The notes under the pieces are model-generated. The model did no database searches. It saw only the letters and a program-made list of their open reading frames with translations, and was not told the DNA's origin. The position numbers were made by a program, and so were the translations under genes. Below, one piece after another: positions 1 to 11,929 of a stretch of DNA of 64,000 bases (positions are counted from its first letter, which is position 1; each line of letters starts with the position of its first letter). The DNA is from Larix kaempferi (Eukaryota; Streptophyta; Pinopsida; Pinales; Pinaceae), in the NCBI GenBank assembly GCA_027924585.1, contig BSBM01000825.1:2274001-2338000 (forward strand). The letters are read 5' to 3'.

Positions 1-206
1 CCTTTTGTGAGCCATTTGATTTTCCTTTATTGCATTCAATTTTCTCTCATGAGGTGTATTATATATTTTGATATTATTGATGAATAATATATAGTGAGTT
101 TTTCTCTAGTTTCCTTCTATATTCTTCTTCTCATATTATCTTGCTGTGAAAATATTCTAAGTGAAGTTGGCTAATTAAATTTAGATCTAGGCAATCTAAA
201 TTCTCA
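1..206 (+). repeat. 5' LTR, 3' portion
   Basis: This stretch matches the end of the 3' LTR at about 2880-3093, including the shared words TTCTCTAGTTTCCTTCTATAT and ATTCTAAGTGAAGTTG. It ends in CA at 206, two bases before the primer-binding site. The start of the LTR lies outside the window. Confidence 0.85.
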
Positions 207-208
207 TA

Positions 209-220
209 TGGTATCAGAGC
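209..220 (+). other. Primer-binding site (initiator Met tRNA type)
   Basis: TGGTATCAGAGC is the usual minus-strand primer site of plant Ty1/copia elements. It sits two bases after the LTR end, as expected. Confidence 0.9.
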
Positions 221-296
221 TCGTCTAATTCAAAGCAATTTCCAGAGTAGTGTTTTTTGAAGGTCATTGCCATCACTAGGAGTGCACTAGCATAGT

Positions 297-1270
297 ATGG
301 ATCAAAATCAAGCTATGATTCTTACTACCTTCAATTAATTCGACTGGAAGGCCCCCTGATCATCCATCTTTGAAGTAAGGGCCTTTATAGATTAACTATG
401 GGGCTTGAAGCTGAGCCAAATGGTGTTGCACAAAATGTTAAGTGGTTCAATAGGATTGATGAAGTTTACGGTTTTCCTTTCCTCTCTATCTCCCTTGATA
501 TTCTATTCCATATTGATACTCCAACCACTCCAAATCAAGTGTGGACCAAGTTGGAGTCCCTATTTAGAAAGCAAGATGAGATCAGAGGTCATCTATTGGA
601 AATTGAGTTGATCTCATTGAACCCAAGCAACTTCAATAGCATGGAAGAATTCATCTCAAATTTCAAGAACCTAGTGCTTTAGCTCAAACAGTGTGGAATT
701 GAGAAGAAAGAAGAGCAGTTAATCCTTTCCATTTTGTAAAAACTGAGATCTGAGTACTCAGTATGTGTGTCTGCATTGCAAATATTTATATTACCAACTA
801 GAAGATACCAACCTTGGATGCATTCATAGACTCACTCACTCAAGAGAAGGACAAGCTTGTTCAATTGGGGGCCCTAAGTATATCCAAGGACCATGCACTT
901 GATGCTCATGGAGAAAAGAGTTCCAAAAATGTCAAATACAAAGGAAAGCAAAAGATGAAGGAAAAGATGTCATCAGATCAATAGGACTCTGATTCAACTA
1001 ATGAAGATTCCACAACTGAGAAGATGAAGAAGTAAGAGAGATCCAAGTGATATTATTGCAACAAAGGTTCCCATTTTGAGCAATCTTGTTTCAGGAAGAA
1101 ATTGGACATCGTGACCAAGATCCTTGAACAACATAATATTGATGTTCCTGATTTTGTAAGAAAATAAGAAGGCAAGCTTTCTGTTGAACAAGAACAATGT
1201 CTTTGTGCTACTCACAAAGGTAATAATTTGTATTCCTTCAGTGCTCGAGTAAAAAATATTTCCCATGTAT
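297..1270 (+). pseudogene. Degenerate copia gag (UBN2-type) with broken zinc knuckle
   Basis: Reading begins at an ATG at 297. The best-preserved block, 398-682, resembles the UBN2-type gag of plant copia elements (a VWTKLESLF-like motif, then MEEFISNFKNL). Similarity continues past a stop at 680-682 to a CCHC zinc knuckle around 1048-1090, where the pattern C-x2-C-x4-H-x4-C is expected. The first Cys position is now a TGA stop (1048-1050), while the later Cys and His positions remain. Further stops occur near 1033 and 1165. Gag would package element RNA; this copy cannot make the full protein. Confidence 0.75.
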
Positions 1271-2421
1271 ATAATTTTGATTCAAATTATGATATATCAT
1301 AATTAGAAACCTTCATCCCTTCCTTGGAAGAATATCCAAACTGTTCACCAAAGTCTCCTCCCAAACCAAGTTATTTTTCACTAGTTTCTTATTTGTCTTC
1401 TGAAAGGTCCTTCCATATCCATTCGAATATTTAAAATTATGATTTGGAAGATGATATGAAGACTGATATGAAGGAAATGACACATATTACGCCATTTAAT
1501 CAACCATTGGATGCACAAAAGAATCTACAACCCCCAAGTTTTCCAGTTGAGAAACCGCACAATTCCATGGTTTCCGACACTGTGTCACGTGTATCTTTTT
1601 TTTTATGTATTTCATATATTTAATTGGTTGGAAATCCATGTATTTTTAAATCATTGGGATTTTTTTCCACATGTATGGACCTAACATCACCACACATGGT
1701 TCAAATTTCAAGTTTTCAGATCCTCCAGACTCACTTAACTGTTAGTGTGATCCAGTTGCTCACTCTTTTCCTACTGTGACCCTATTCGATCATGGAGACA
1801 TTATAACATTGTTGTTTTATTCTCCATATGACTCCTATTATGATATTTCAGAGTCTCATTAGCCTCTTTAAATAATTAGGAATGTGTTACATCGGTTTGA
1901 AAAGAAGGTACGTGGTTTGATTCACCATATTGCAGCCGCACAAGAAACTAATCATGTTGAGTCCATTGATGCTCTTTGGGAAGGAGTTTGAACATATATA
2001 TTTTCCATAATTGATTATGTATTCATATCAGATCATGTATGTTTTAACACCAATAAGTATTCATATTATGATCCTCCATCACCACTATATGATGAGTTTC
2101 ATGGGGCCTCTGCACATGTTAAGTTTTCCTACACAACATTGATACATTGGTGCATGATCATGGCATCTACAACATATTCACCAAGTCTATTACAAATAAG
2201 TATTTCATTCATATCATCCAACCGAAGAACAAGATAGTGTGAAGACATTCTGTTTATCTCTGTTCCATGTCCATTCTTGAGGGGGGGTTTTCTTCCTAAA
2301 TGGTTTTCCCTCTTTTCTCGTTTTACATGGATTTTTTTTTTTTTTTTTATGAAGGATGACCATAAGCCTTCGTTTATTGGGCCCTAATTTTGTTTTCATA
2401 TCACTCACCTATGTTAGGATT
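1271..2421 (+). other. Internal non-coding part of the copia derivative
   Basis: I see no pol domain and no long ORF here. The sequence is AT-rich. It probably represents untranslated or deleted internal DNA of the same element. Confidence 0.5.
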
Positions 2422-2430
2422 AAGGGGGGG
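2422..2430 (+). other. Polypurine tract
   Basis: AAGGGGGGG lies directly before the TG that opens the 3' LTR, the expected position for the plus-strand priming site. Confidence 0.8.
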
Positions 2431-3093
2431 TGTTAGAATATTAAAATCCCATCTATACTTAGGATATAAAGTATTATTCATTTTTTATACTTTCCTAAGT
2501 GTTCCCCATATTGCCTTTTTAGGCTCACAACTTGTCATCATTATCCAAATGATCACCTTCAGATATATTCTGGATAGATTCTTCTACTTTTATGACTGTC
2601 TAGAATGGTAAGAGCACACTTCCTTCTCTTACACATTTCTTTCTTTATTTTTATGTTTTTCAATGGATAAGGATAAATCTAGGCACCTTTATGGACTTAA
2701 CAAGCTATCTACTTTTTGGCCAACACATCGTCCATATTTTTCTCTCCAAAAGCCATCATCTTACTTCTTTTTCATCACTCATTAGCTGCCATACTCGATT
2801 TAGCTAATTCATGAGGTCCTTGACTGAGTTGGAAAGTGATGTTGCCATCATTGGGGTTTTTTTCCTTTTAGTAAGCCTTCCTTTTGTGATCCATTCGAAT
2901 TGCCTTTAGTGCATTCGATTTTCTCTCCCGATATATTGTATTATATATTGTAATCTTATTTATGAATAATATAGAGTGATTTTTTCTCTAGTTTCCTTCT
3001 ATATTATTCTTCTCATATTCTCTTGATGTCACTTCAAAATATTCTAAGTGAAGTTGTCTAATTGAATCTAGATCCAGGAAATCTAAATTTTCA
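2431..3093 (+). repeat. 3' LTR of copia derivative (663 bp)
   Basis: It starts TGTTAGAATA after the polypurine tract and ends ...AAATTTTCA. Its 3' third matches 1-206. The 233 bp that follow, up to 3326, hold nothing recognisable. Confidence 0.85.
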
Positions 3094-3326
3094 TAGTCGG
3101 TAATGTTCAAATCGAATAATTTCAACTATGTAAAACGAACAAATTAAAACAAAAAGTGCAACATGGGTGCAACAAGTGATCTAATCTGTCAAAATATAAG
3201 AAAAAATTAAAAAGAATACCCTAAAAAGGAAAAGACTAACTAGACCTACAAGATATGTACACAATAAACAAGAAAAGCACCAAATACATATTTCTCAAAT
3301 ATTTCCTCAAATGGGGACATCACGCC

Positions 3327-4020
3327 TGTTAACACCCAAAAAGTGCTCACTAGCTCATTTCCTTATTCACATGACCCATTTCTCCACTTTTCCACCATTT
3401 GAGCCTCTAAAGCCATCAAAAGGTCACCAAAAGACCATAATACACCCCTTTTCCCCCTCAAAATGAATATTTTTCCTCAAAAAACATTAAAAAAACCTTC
3501 AAAAAGGGCCCAGAATTCCCAAAAATATTAAAAAGGGAATAAAAATATTCAAAATATTCAAAAAAGGAAAAGGGAGGGAAAAGGGTCCTAAACCATGTTC
3601 GTCAATACCATTGGTTTCCTCAAAACCATAATGGTATTCTCCACCACCAAAAACTATAAAAAGGTGGTAGGGGCTCCTCACTTTGGATCCATCCATCATC
3701 CTATCCTCACGCTATCAAAATCTCTCATGAGACTTTTGGCCATTTTCAGCATCTTGGAGAAGAGACCTTTGGAGCTTGGAGCTACTCACCTTGGGAGTTG
3801 CTCAACACAAATCCTCACCATTTGAGGTATCTTAATACAAAACACCTATTCTTTTATTTCTTGTTCTTGAATCGTTTTTAAAAAAATTATTTGTTATATG
3901 CACATGCTAGTTTAGATTTAGATTTAATTTATAATTGTTTTTGCTTTCAATATTGAAACTGCTATCACATTGTTGATAGGTGCCCATTGCACAAAGCTTG
4001 GTTGCAAAACCAAGTCAACA
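3327..4020 (+). repeat. 5' LTR
   Basis: It is a near-identical direct repeat of 8144-8835 with TG...CA ends. A plausible promoter TATA (CTATAAAAAGG near 3652) sits about mid-LTR. The short ORFs seen in both LTRs are chance openings. Confidence 0.92.
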
Positions 4021-4025
4021 GTTTT

Positions 4026-4040
4026 TAGCGACTCCGCTGG
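4026..4040 (+). other. Primer-binding site, slightly degenerate
   Basis: TAGCGACTCCGCTGG follows the LTR by five bases. It matches the TGGCGACTCCGCTGG-type site used by many plant Ty3/gypsy elements except for A instead of G near the start. The primer tRNA is not certain; similar sites are usually assigned to tRNA-Arg. Confidence 0.65.
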
Positions 4041-4224
4041 CTTTGAATTCTTAGATCTTAGTTTTTTGCTTTAGATCTTAGTTTTTGTTAGTTTTAATCA
4101 TTTTAATTCATAGATCTGCCATCCTAGACAGCATATCCATTGTTGTTCTAGATCTTGGCCCTTTCTATTGCAATTAACAGCCTGAAATTACCATTTTCGG
4201 GTTTGTTTTTCGGTGTTTGTTTTA

Positions 4225-4470
4225 CGATTTTCGCCTCGCGGCTTTTTGCACGACAGTTGCGCGGCTCATCGTGACCTTGCGGCTTTTTTCCACGCGACGC
4301 GCTGCGGCTTCGCGGCCATTTTACATGCTGCACATCGCAACCATTTGTCGTGCTGCACATCGCGACTGTGTGACCGAAAACCACGTTGCACTTCGCGGCC
4401 AAAACCCGCGCTGCACATCGTGACTGCGCGGCCGAAACCCACGCTACACATCGCAGCTGTTTTCACAAAA
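4225..4470 (+). repeat. GC-rich irregular tandem array in the leader
   Basis: Units built on GCTGCACATCGCGAC / TTCGCGGCC recur at uneven spacing (about 24-34 bp) in an otherwise AT-rich element. The block is CpG-rich and open in several frames on both strands, which I regard as a composition effect rather than coding. Confidence 0.7.
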
Positions 4471-5770
4471 CCTGCGATGCAATTTTTTTTAATTCGGCCA
4501 ATTTTTTGAAAATATTTTTTTTGCTGTATTTTTTTCCCATTTAGCATATTTTACAGCATTAATTTTTTTGCATTTTTACAGCCATACTAAATATTTTACT
4601 ATTTATATATGCTCCATTAAAAATCTTTTTAAAAATTTTCAGCAATTGAAAGAAAGATTTTCTGCATTTTATTTCGATCAAGGTTTTACTGTTTATTTGC
4701 TCAATACTTTTCCCAAGCAATTTTTAGGAGATCCATTTATTTATTGAAATATTTATGTTATTTGCTTTCCTTCAAATTATTTCAAAGATCCATTATTTTT
4801 TAATAGTTTTTTCAAGCATTTACATTTCAAAAATGCCTTTATTTTTTGCAAAACTGGAAGCGTCTTTTCTTTCATTTGTAATCAATCGTCCAAGCAAGGC
4901 AAATCAATTTCAGTTTAAATACCACATTTGCACCCACTCTACCACATAATTTAAACTGAGACTTAAAATTTACCTTAACTCAACAAACTTTTAACCCCAC
5001 TTGGGGAGCACTTAAAATAATCTTGTAGTTAGGTAGAATTGAGAGGATAGGTGTACCAATAACACCTCTCAATTATTTACATTTGAGACATAGTGGTTGT
5101 CTTTAGGGTCCAAAAATCCCTTATAAATTTGACACGGTTATCAACCAATTTATCGGGAAGGCCTCTCCCTTAGGAGGGTTGAAGTAGCCAGACTGGTTCC
5201 GGAAGTCTGAGTGGAATACCACAATCCATTTAGTAACTGAAGGATACATTTTGAAGTTCTCGGTGTACACCCAAGAGGGTGTACAGCGGCGATAGATCCA
5301 AACTACAGATTCACCCAACCGAACGTGTCATGAACGGGGTATCCTAGTTGCCACTCTTTAGGATTGTCTACCCGGTATCCCTCCCGGTAGGGGGATATCT
5401 AGCCTTTGATTCAACACTCTATATTGTCTGACTTGGATTTCATTACCTTGCATAGGATATTGTTTGTTGACTCACAGTACTTCTAGTTAGGTGTTTGCAT
5501 GATACATTACCCACCTTTGGTCTAGTAACACCCCTTTTTTCTAGGAACTGTTTGACTTTTGGTATTCTGACCAATTTTGTTGCATCCCTCCACTTATTAT
5601 AGCACAGCTGCTATCATAAGTGCTTTTTGAGGTTGGTTGTTGGCCTGAGAGCCTTTATTTTTTCACTCCCCTCTTGCACTCATTGTTGCATTAGGGTTTC
5701 GAGTTTTTTACATCACCACCTTACACTGAAATTTTTTAAAATATTTCTCACCATTGAGAATTTAAGATGA
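4471..5770 (+). other. Long untranslated leader of the gypsy-type element
   Basis: No coding signal or other structure is evident over 1.3 kb. A leader of this length between primer-binding site and gag is common in plant gypsy elements and may hold packaging signals, but nothing specific is visible. Confidence 0.5.
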
Positions 5771-7539
5771 TCTCGTCATCTTCAAGGTGAACCCCCTCAA
5801 TTCGGTATACTTTTCTCTACACGTCATCGACGTAGAGCCTTATCCCTTGACTCGACACGTCATCGGCCAAACACACAGTCATCCGATTCTGACACGCCTC
5901 ACTTCACATCTGATTCTGAGGCTGAATCTGGAAACCCTACTGAAATATCACCAACCAACCTCATGGCTGGATCACAATACGACCCACTTTTCACCAGTAC
6001 TATTGGAGATACATCCACAAACCCTTCTACTACCGTGTCATCCATGGTAACAACAACCCCTTTAGGCATGCCTAATATAGGGGCCACACCACCTTTAGGT
6101 ATGCCCAACACATGACTAACTCCTATTATGGGTATGCCCAACATAGGAATCATACCACCTCTCATTACCACAACCCAGATCCCAGGAATTCCTGGAACTA
6201 TTCCTAACCCCTCTGTAACCCATGTTGCACTTGGGAGTGCTGGCCCATCCCAAACCACAACGGTTGGAGGACACATACCTTCAATACCTAGCATACCCTT
6301 AGGGGCTACTGGACCACTACATAATTCCACCATTAATAGTTATGTCCCAGTCACTACGCCACACCCATCTGCTAGTTTACCTTACATGGCTAGTATGAAC
6401 TTACCAGACCTAGCCAGGCTAACCAGCGATCCTATCAGGCACAACCCTACATGGCCACCCATGCCTACAAAGATCCCCTCGAACATCCCCAAGTTTGAAG
6501 GAAAACCTGGGGAGGATCCCCAAAACCACATAATGTCATTTCACCTATGGTGTTCATCTAACTCCATAGTGGATGACTCCATTAGACTAAGACTGTTGCA
6601 ACGAACGTTCACTGGCTCTGCAGCCAAGTGGTACATCGAACAACCACATGGCACCCACCATACATTTATGTCTCTCGCCTACACTTTCCTTCATTTTTTC
6701 AGCTACCTGTACGCTATGATGCAAGAGTTGAAATATTGTTGTCTTGCAAACAAAACACAGCTACCCACATCACCGACCATGTCCATGCATGGCGCAAGTG
6801 TCGTAGCCTCTGTAAGATAAAATTGGATGACCGTATATTTTTGGACTGGTTTCTTAAATCACTCCTACCCCTCATAGCCAAAGACGTAGCTTCCGAACGA
6901 CCCCAATCAAAGGAAGAAGCTATCTTAAAAGCTCAGCAATTCGACCTGATTTATGCCCAGTCAAGCTATCTCTACACCATCATCCCAGACGCCCCACAAG
7001 GCAATTCTTCATGCGGTGATGCTCCAGGGGCATCACATGCCACTGATGGTATTATCGGCCAAGTCACGGAACAAAATAAACCTTTTAGCATGGTGAGCAC
7101 CATAAATGCCCCAAACCTCTCCAAGGCTACATCTAATTCTGGAGCAACAACTTCGTACGCTCCAACGAATCAGACTCATCACACTCATGGACCCTCTTGT
7201 CCACAACATTGCTATGGGCAAGCGCCATCGACATATGTACCACCCACATACTATAACCAACCGGCCACCCAGAACCCAATTCATTTACCATCCCAACCAA
7301 TGTATTACCCACAACAAGCTACACCAGCTAACCCATCACTTCCAATAGATCAGGGTTACCAACAACCCCAGCAGGCAACTAGAAGAAGTGCCTACGAATC
7401 ATTTCGAGAAGAGTCCTCAGTACCTCTCCAAATGATTATTTCTCACATGCTCAACTTCAACACCTTGATCACACCGTTGAGACTCGCACCGGGTATTGGT
7501 CCTTTCAGTTATTGGTTGAAGACCCCGGATGCCACCTGA
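5771..7539 (+). pseudogene. Ty3/gypsy gag, one stop and at least one frameshift
   Basis: The frame opens after a stop at 5768 and reads an Arg/Ser/Asp-rich start, then short repeats of the type PLGMPNIG, with a TGA at 6113-6115. From about 6480 it gives a retrotransposon gag domain: FEGKPGEDP, then a W-containing segment and GSAAKWYIEQP near 6620-6650. Around 6700 the homology moves to the +1 frame (KEEAILKAQQFDLIY near 6915-6955), then a Pro/Gln/His-rich tail to 7539. Pro-rich ends around a central retrotrans_gag core are usual in this family. No zinc knuckle, protease or polymerase follows. Confidence 0.75.
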
Positions 7540-8143
7540 CTCTTCCACATTTGAGAATCTACCTATGGAAACAACCAGTTACATTTTTTCTATAGATATC
7601 CGAGTTGCGCATGGCGACAATATTCAGATGTACCCTAATTTTATACTCCCTTGAGTATACAATTACATATACTCCTTAGAGTTGACTCAGAGTCATTGAG
7701 TCCCTACAGATGTTGGACACCTTCAGATTCAGCAGTTCATCAACCCTTCTGAGACCTTGTTTAGAACGGTTGTCGCTTTATTCCAATGTATCAGTTATTG
7801 AGATCAATCATGTTATGATCATGAGTACATCCAAAAATAGTGTCCCCTTTGGACCTTTATGATGTACCAGTAGATTTTTTATTTAGGTCCCCCTTCTTGG
7901 GACTAATTGTTATGTATATGCCTTGATACAAGCATGGGTATGCCTACCTCGTCCATTATCAGAGATTATTCCTCATTCATATTGAGGCCATGTAATATTT
8001 TTTGTTTCTGCAACTTCCAAGGGCCGTGGATCTAGTCTCCAATCGGTCTCTTCTCTTCCCCAAACCCCAGAAAAAATACAAAACAACTATGATGTTTATC
8101 GACCATACGATGAGCTCCTGCCCTCACACATCAGGGGGCCATC
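7540..8143 (+). other. Non-coding tail of gypsy-type element with weak PPT
   Basis: No pol sequence is detectable. A short purine run, CAGGGGG (8132-8138), lies just before the 3' LTR and is the best candidate for the polypurine tract. Confidence 0.5.
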
Positions 8144-8835
8144 TGTTAACACCCAAAAAGTGCTCACTAGCTCATTTCATTATTCACATGACCCATTTGT
8201 CCACTTTTCCACCATTTGAGCCTCTAAAGCCATCAAAAGGTCACCAAAAGACCATTATACACCCCTTTTTCCCCTCAAAATGAATATTTTTCCTCAAAAA
8301 ACATAAAAAACCCTCAAAAAGGGCCCAGAATTCCCAAAAATATTAAAAAGGGAATAAAAATATTCAAAATATTCAAAAAAGGAAAAAGGAGGGAAAAGGT
8401 ACCTAAACCATGTTCGTCAATACCATTGGTTTCCTCAAAACCACAATGGTATTCCCCACCACCAAAAACTATAAAAAGGTGGTAGGGGCTCCTCACTTTG
8501 GATCCATCCATCATCCTATCCTCATGCTGTCAAAATCTCTCATGAGACTTTTGGCCATTTTCAGCATCTTGGAGAAGAGACCTTTGGAGCTTGGAGCTAC
8601 TCACCTTGGGAGTTGCTCAACACAAATCCTCACCATTTGAGGTATCTTAATACAAAACACCTATTCTTTTATTTCTTGTTCTTGAATCGTTTTTAAAAAA
8701 TTTATTTGTTATATGCACATGCTAGTTTAGATTTAGATTTAATTTATAATTGTTTTTGCTTTCAATATTGAAACTGCTATCACATTGTTGATAAGTTCCC
8801 ATTGCACAAAGCTTGGTTGCAAAACCAAGCCAACA
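8144..8835 (+). repeat. 3' LTR
   Basis: Direct repeat of 3327-4020 with the same termini. Differences are scattered single bases plus two small A/T-run indels, as expected from independent ageing of two LTRs. Confidence 0.92.
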
Positions 8836-11300
8836 ATGCCCATCCATCAAAAGAAGTAGAAAGCTGAGTCGGTTCTTCCAATAACCAAACAATAAATAGG
8901 GGAATCAATCCTATCCAGTCCAAGTGACTGAAGATAAAAAAGAACAGTTATAGAGCTAAGTCCGTAGTCGAATCTATCTAATCTAGTAATATTTCCACCG
9001 AAGGGGGCCAACTATGGGTAAGATACCTAAATAGAAAGGCTACTAGGATACCTCATTCATATATATGTCATATGAGTTTCTTACAGCTTCATCCTAATGC
9101 AACGATCTGGATGATATTCATTATTGAATGGGGATGGTGGACCACTCATCATTTGGTTCCAGTCTTTCTTTTTACCCCCTTGAAAGGAGAGGCCCACCAA
9201 AAATTGGATTAAACCATATCCAACAGTACAAGAGTATTTTAGTTCCCTAACGGTCAACCACCAAGTCTCAAATGTATAGTGACCAGGGGGAATTATTTGG
9301 AATCCTATCCCCAAATTCCTAACCTAGCTACAATATTCCTTTAGTCCTCAAGTGAGGATTTTAATGTGTTCATAGGTTGGTTTTGATTTTAGGCTCCACT
9401 TGGGAGTCATGATCCAAGTGATAGTTTTATTTGAGGGTGTGAAAGTGTGTGAAAAATGGTGTGTACAACTAACAATTGAAATTAACTAAGAAACATGAAT
9501 GCTTGAAAGAGCTAAACAAAATAACTTCAATACTAAGCCAAATAAATTTTCTTAAAATCGATCTATCTCAAACATAAATGGTTATGATCAAGCCATTTAC
9601 TAATATAAGAATGCATGAATATAAGACATCTAAACGGTTTGAATTTGTAAATACACGAGAAAGGATCTAATCTAACAAATTGAAATGATTTAAGCAAATT
9701 CAAAGATTAACTATCAAATTAACTTGGTAATAAAAAACTAGCTGAAACAGAAAGAAAATGCAGTTGTTAATAGATCCAAAAAGAAATCAGTAAAATTCTA
9801 AGATCAAAGGGACCTTTAATCACCTACACAGTGTAAAAGGAGGATCAAAAGCGCTACTACAACAAGAAACGATATTTCAAAAAATAAGTGGGGGGCTGTA
9901 AAAATGATTAGAAGGAAAAACTGACACTGACTGGGAAAAGTAGAAAGAAAAAGGGGTTGTAAAGTGAAAATAACACTAATTGTTTCATACAAGTCGCTCT
10001 TATTGAAAAGATAAAAGTGATCCAATTCATTGGGATCGACCAAACAAGAGTGACCCGAAATAGGAAGTTCAAAAACAAAAGAATAACCTTTGTCTTAGTA
10101 TACCAAGTGAGTTATAGGCTTGGGAACTTACTTGGAATTCAACTAATAGAAAACAAACAGTAAGCAGATATAAGATAAGAAAGAAATTTCTCCAACAAGG
10201 GAAGGAAATCAGATCAAATACAATTAAAGAAGGATTATAGATCCTCCCCAATATGGTCACCAAAATATGTTGTGTGTGATTTGGAACACACCTGTACCAA
10301 AAGGCACATGCTAAGGTGTTTTGCAACCTCAATAGAGATTCAAAGTAAAAGGGAAAATAATGAAAACAAAACTATAAAATAAACAAAATGAAGGAGATCT
10401 AGACTAACAATATGGACACATTCTTCAATAGACATGACAAGTGCAAAGCCATTATGTAAAGAATCAACGAATGCTTTTCTTTTATATTTAAAAGAGATGG
10501 TACAAAAGGGAATAATCACCTTGATATAGTATAGATGAAGGATCCCATACAACTGTCTGAGGGAAGGTCTACTAGGATCTTGTGATCTCGCAATCTTTCA
10601 ACATGCATCATAGTGAGGATCTCCAATAGGTTAGGAAGAAGCAAGAACATGGATTATAAAGAAGCAAAAGGGATTATAAAGAAGATAAAATAATGATAAA
10701 AAAATGTCAAATCTAAGGCCTGCCATTAATGAATCATTATCTTTATCTCATCACAGTTTCTATCAGTTGTGGTTTGTGTAACATATTCATTATCCTCTTA
10801 GCACTGCATTGAATATAAATCCTCAACTATAGTCGTCAATGAACTTTGGGTAGCCACCTCTTTCATATGTGTATGTTTACTATAATCTTGACCCATATCA
10901 AAATTTCGTGCTGCCATTTCTACCATAACTACTACAATATAATCCTATAATTATTGAAAAGAAACTTGTGACAAGTCCACCTCCAATCCAAAAAAACTCG
11001 GCATTATTAATGAAGAACCTGTCATATCCTTGTAAACCACCACATGAGGGTCTATACTTAAATATCTCTTCTTTTCCATCTTTTTACATTTTTCTTCCAA
11101 TATCAAACTATATTCTCATGCAATATCATCAATATATAGAGATGATGTATCTTGCTCGAAACTCTCCAATTCCAATGTATATTTCAACTTTGATATCTAC
11201 TTTTAGAATCAAAGTGAAGTACCTGTTGTGAATAAAGATTAACCTAAATAGTGCCATGGTATTTTTTAAGGATTGTAATATTATACTTATGTGTAGTATT
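8836..11300. other. Unassigned intergenic DNA
   Basis: AT-rich sequence with only short, unconvincing ORFs on both strands. I recognise no transposon protein, RNA gene or LTR pair. It may be old, eroded repeat DNA. Confidence 0.4.
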
Positions 11301-11304
11301 TTAG

Positions 11305-11520
11305 GCGAATATTTTGGAATGAAGAAAACATATATATAGATAGGTAGGCGAATATTAAATATCAAACATAGAATTTACTACTGAAAATTGTAATTTTTGG
11401 CGAATATTATGATAAAAAAACATATTTTATATAAATATAGGCGATGTTAGAGAATAAAAATGACCAAATAACGAATTCATTGTTGGAAAAAAAAAGCCCA
11501 AACAATAGCCAATTGGCGAA
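11305..11520 (+). repeat. Dispersed GGCGAATATT-like repeats
   Basis: Five copies of a short word, TAGGCGAATATT or close variants (TTGGCGAATATT, AGGCGATGTT, TTGGCGAAATTT), occur 40-70 bp apart. The word contains the palindromic core GCGAATATTCGC when joined to its complement. Origin and function are unknown. Confidence 0.45.
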
Positions 11521-11929
11521 ATTTCACCCCTAAAAATTACTTTGAATATTACTAATGATACCCTGAAGTGCTATCAAATCTACCAAGTCATGCTTCTGTT
11601 CTGAAATCAATTTACTCCTAATTTTATGACCTCTCTGAATGGATGCTTGATCTGGTGATGTTGACTGTTTTCCTTCTTTTTGTTCCAATGACCTTTTATC
11701 TAATGTAGAATATAAAAAAAGTTGTGTTCCTCTTCGTATGAAGTCCTGGTACTCCTTTAAGTAGGTCCTACTCCTTTTTCTTTGCTCTTAATCATGGAGA
11801 TCCTCGCACTATAGTACTAGTAGAACTTTGAACCTCTTGTTTCTTCTTCAACCTGCTTTGTGGAGTATTTAATATTTTGAAATTTGAATCGGGTTGTAAC
11901 TAAAATTCTGGAGGTTAATCTTGCATCAC

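Larger units (their letters stand above)
1..3093 (+). mobile_element. Ty1/copia-type gag-only retrotransposon, 5' end outside window
   Basis: A partial 5' LTR (1-206), an initiator-Met-tRNA type primer-binding site (209-220), a broken gag region, a purine tract and a full 3' LTR (2431-3093) occur in the right order. The 2.2-kb internal region contains gag but no protease, integrase, reverse transcriptase or RNase H that I can recognise, so this is a non-autonomous derivative. The two LTR copies differ at many sites and the gag has several stops, so the insertion is old. The target duplication cannot be checked because the 5' boundary is outside the window. Confidence 0.85.
3327..8835 (+). mobile_element. 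Complete gag-only Ty3/gypsy-type LTR element (5.5 kb)
   Basis: Two LTRs of 694 and 692 bp (3327-4020 and 8144-8835) differ by about 17 substitutions or small indels by eye, roughly 97% identity. Both start TGTTAACACCC and end in CAACA. The flanking 5 bp are ACGCC (3322-3326) and ATGCC (8836-8840), a target-site duplication with one C-to-T change at a CpG. The internal region has a primer-binding site, a long leader, and a Pro-rich gag, but no pol. It depends on enzymes made elsewhere and fits the large retrotransposon derivative (LARD) class. Confidence 0.88.

Noticed and set aside
4148-4547. Four overlapping ORFs on both strands
   Set aside because: They follow from high GC and repeat structure in the CpG-rich array; no domain or start context.
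5899-6333. A 144-codon minus-strand ORF rich in Gly, Val and Pro
   Set aside because: It is the antisense shadow of the Pro/Thr-rich gag on the plus strand.
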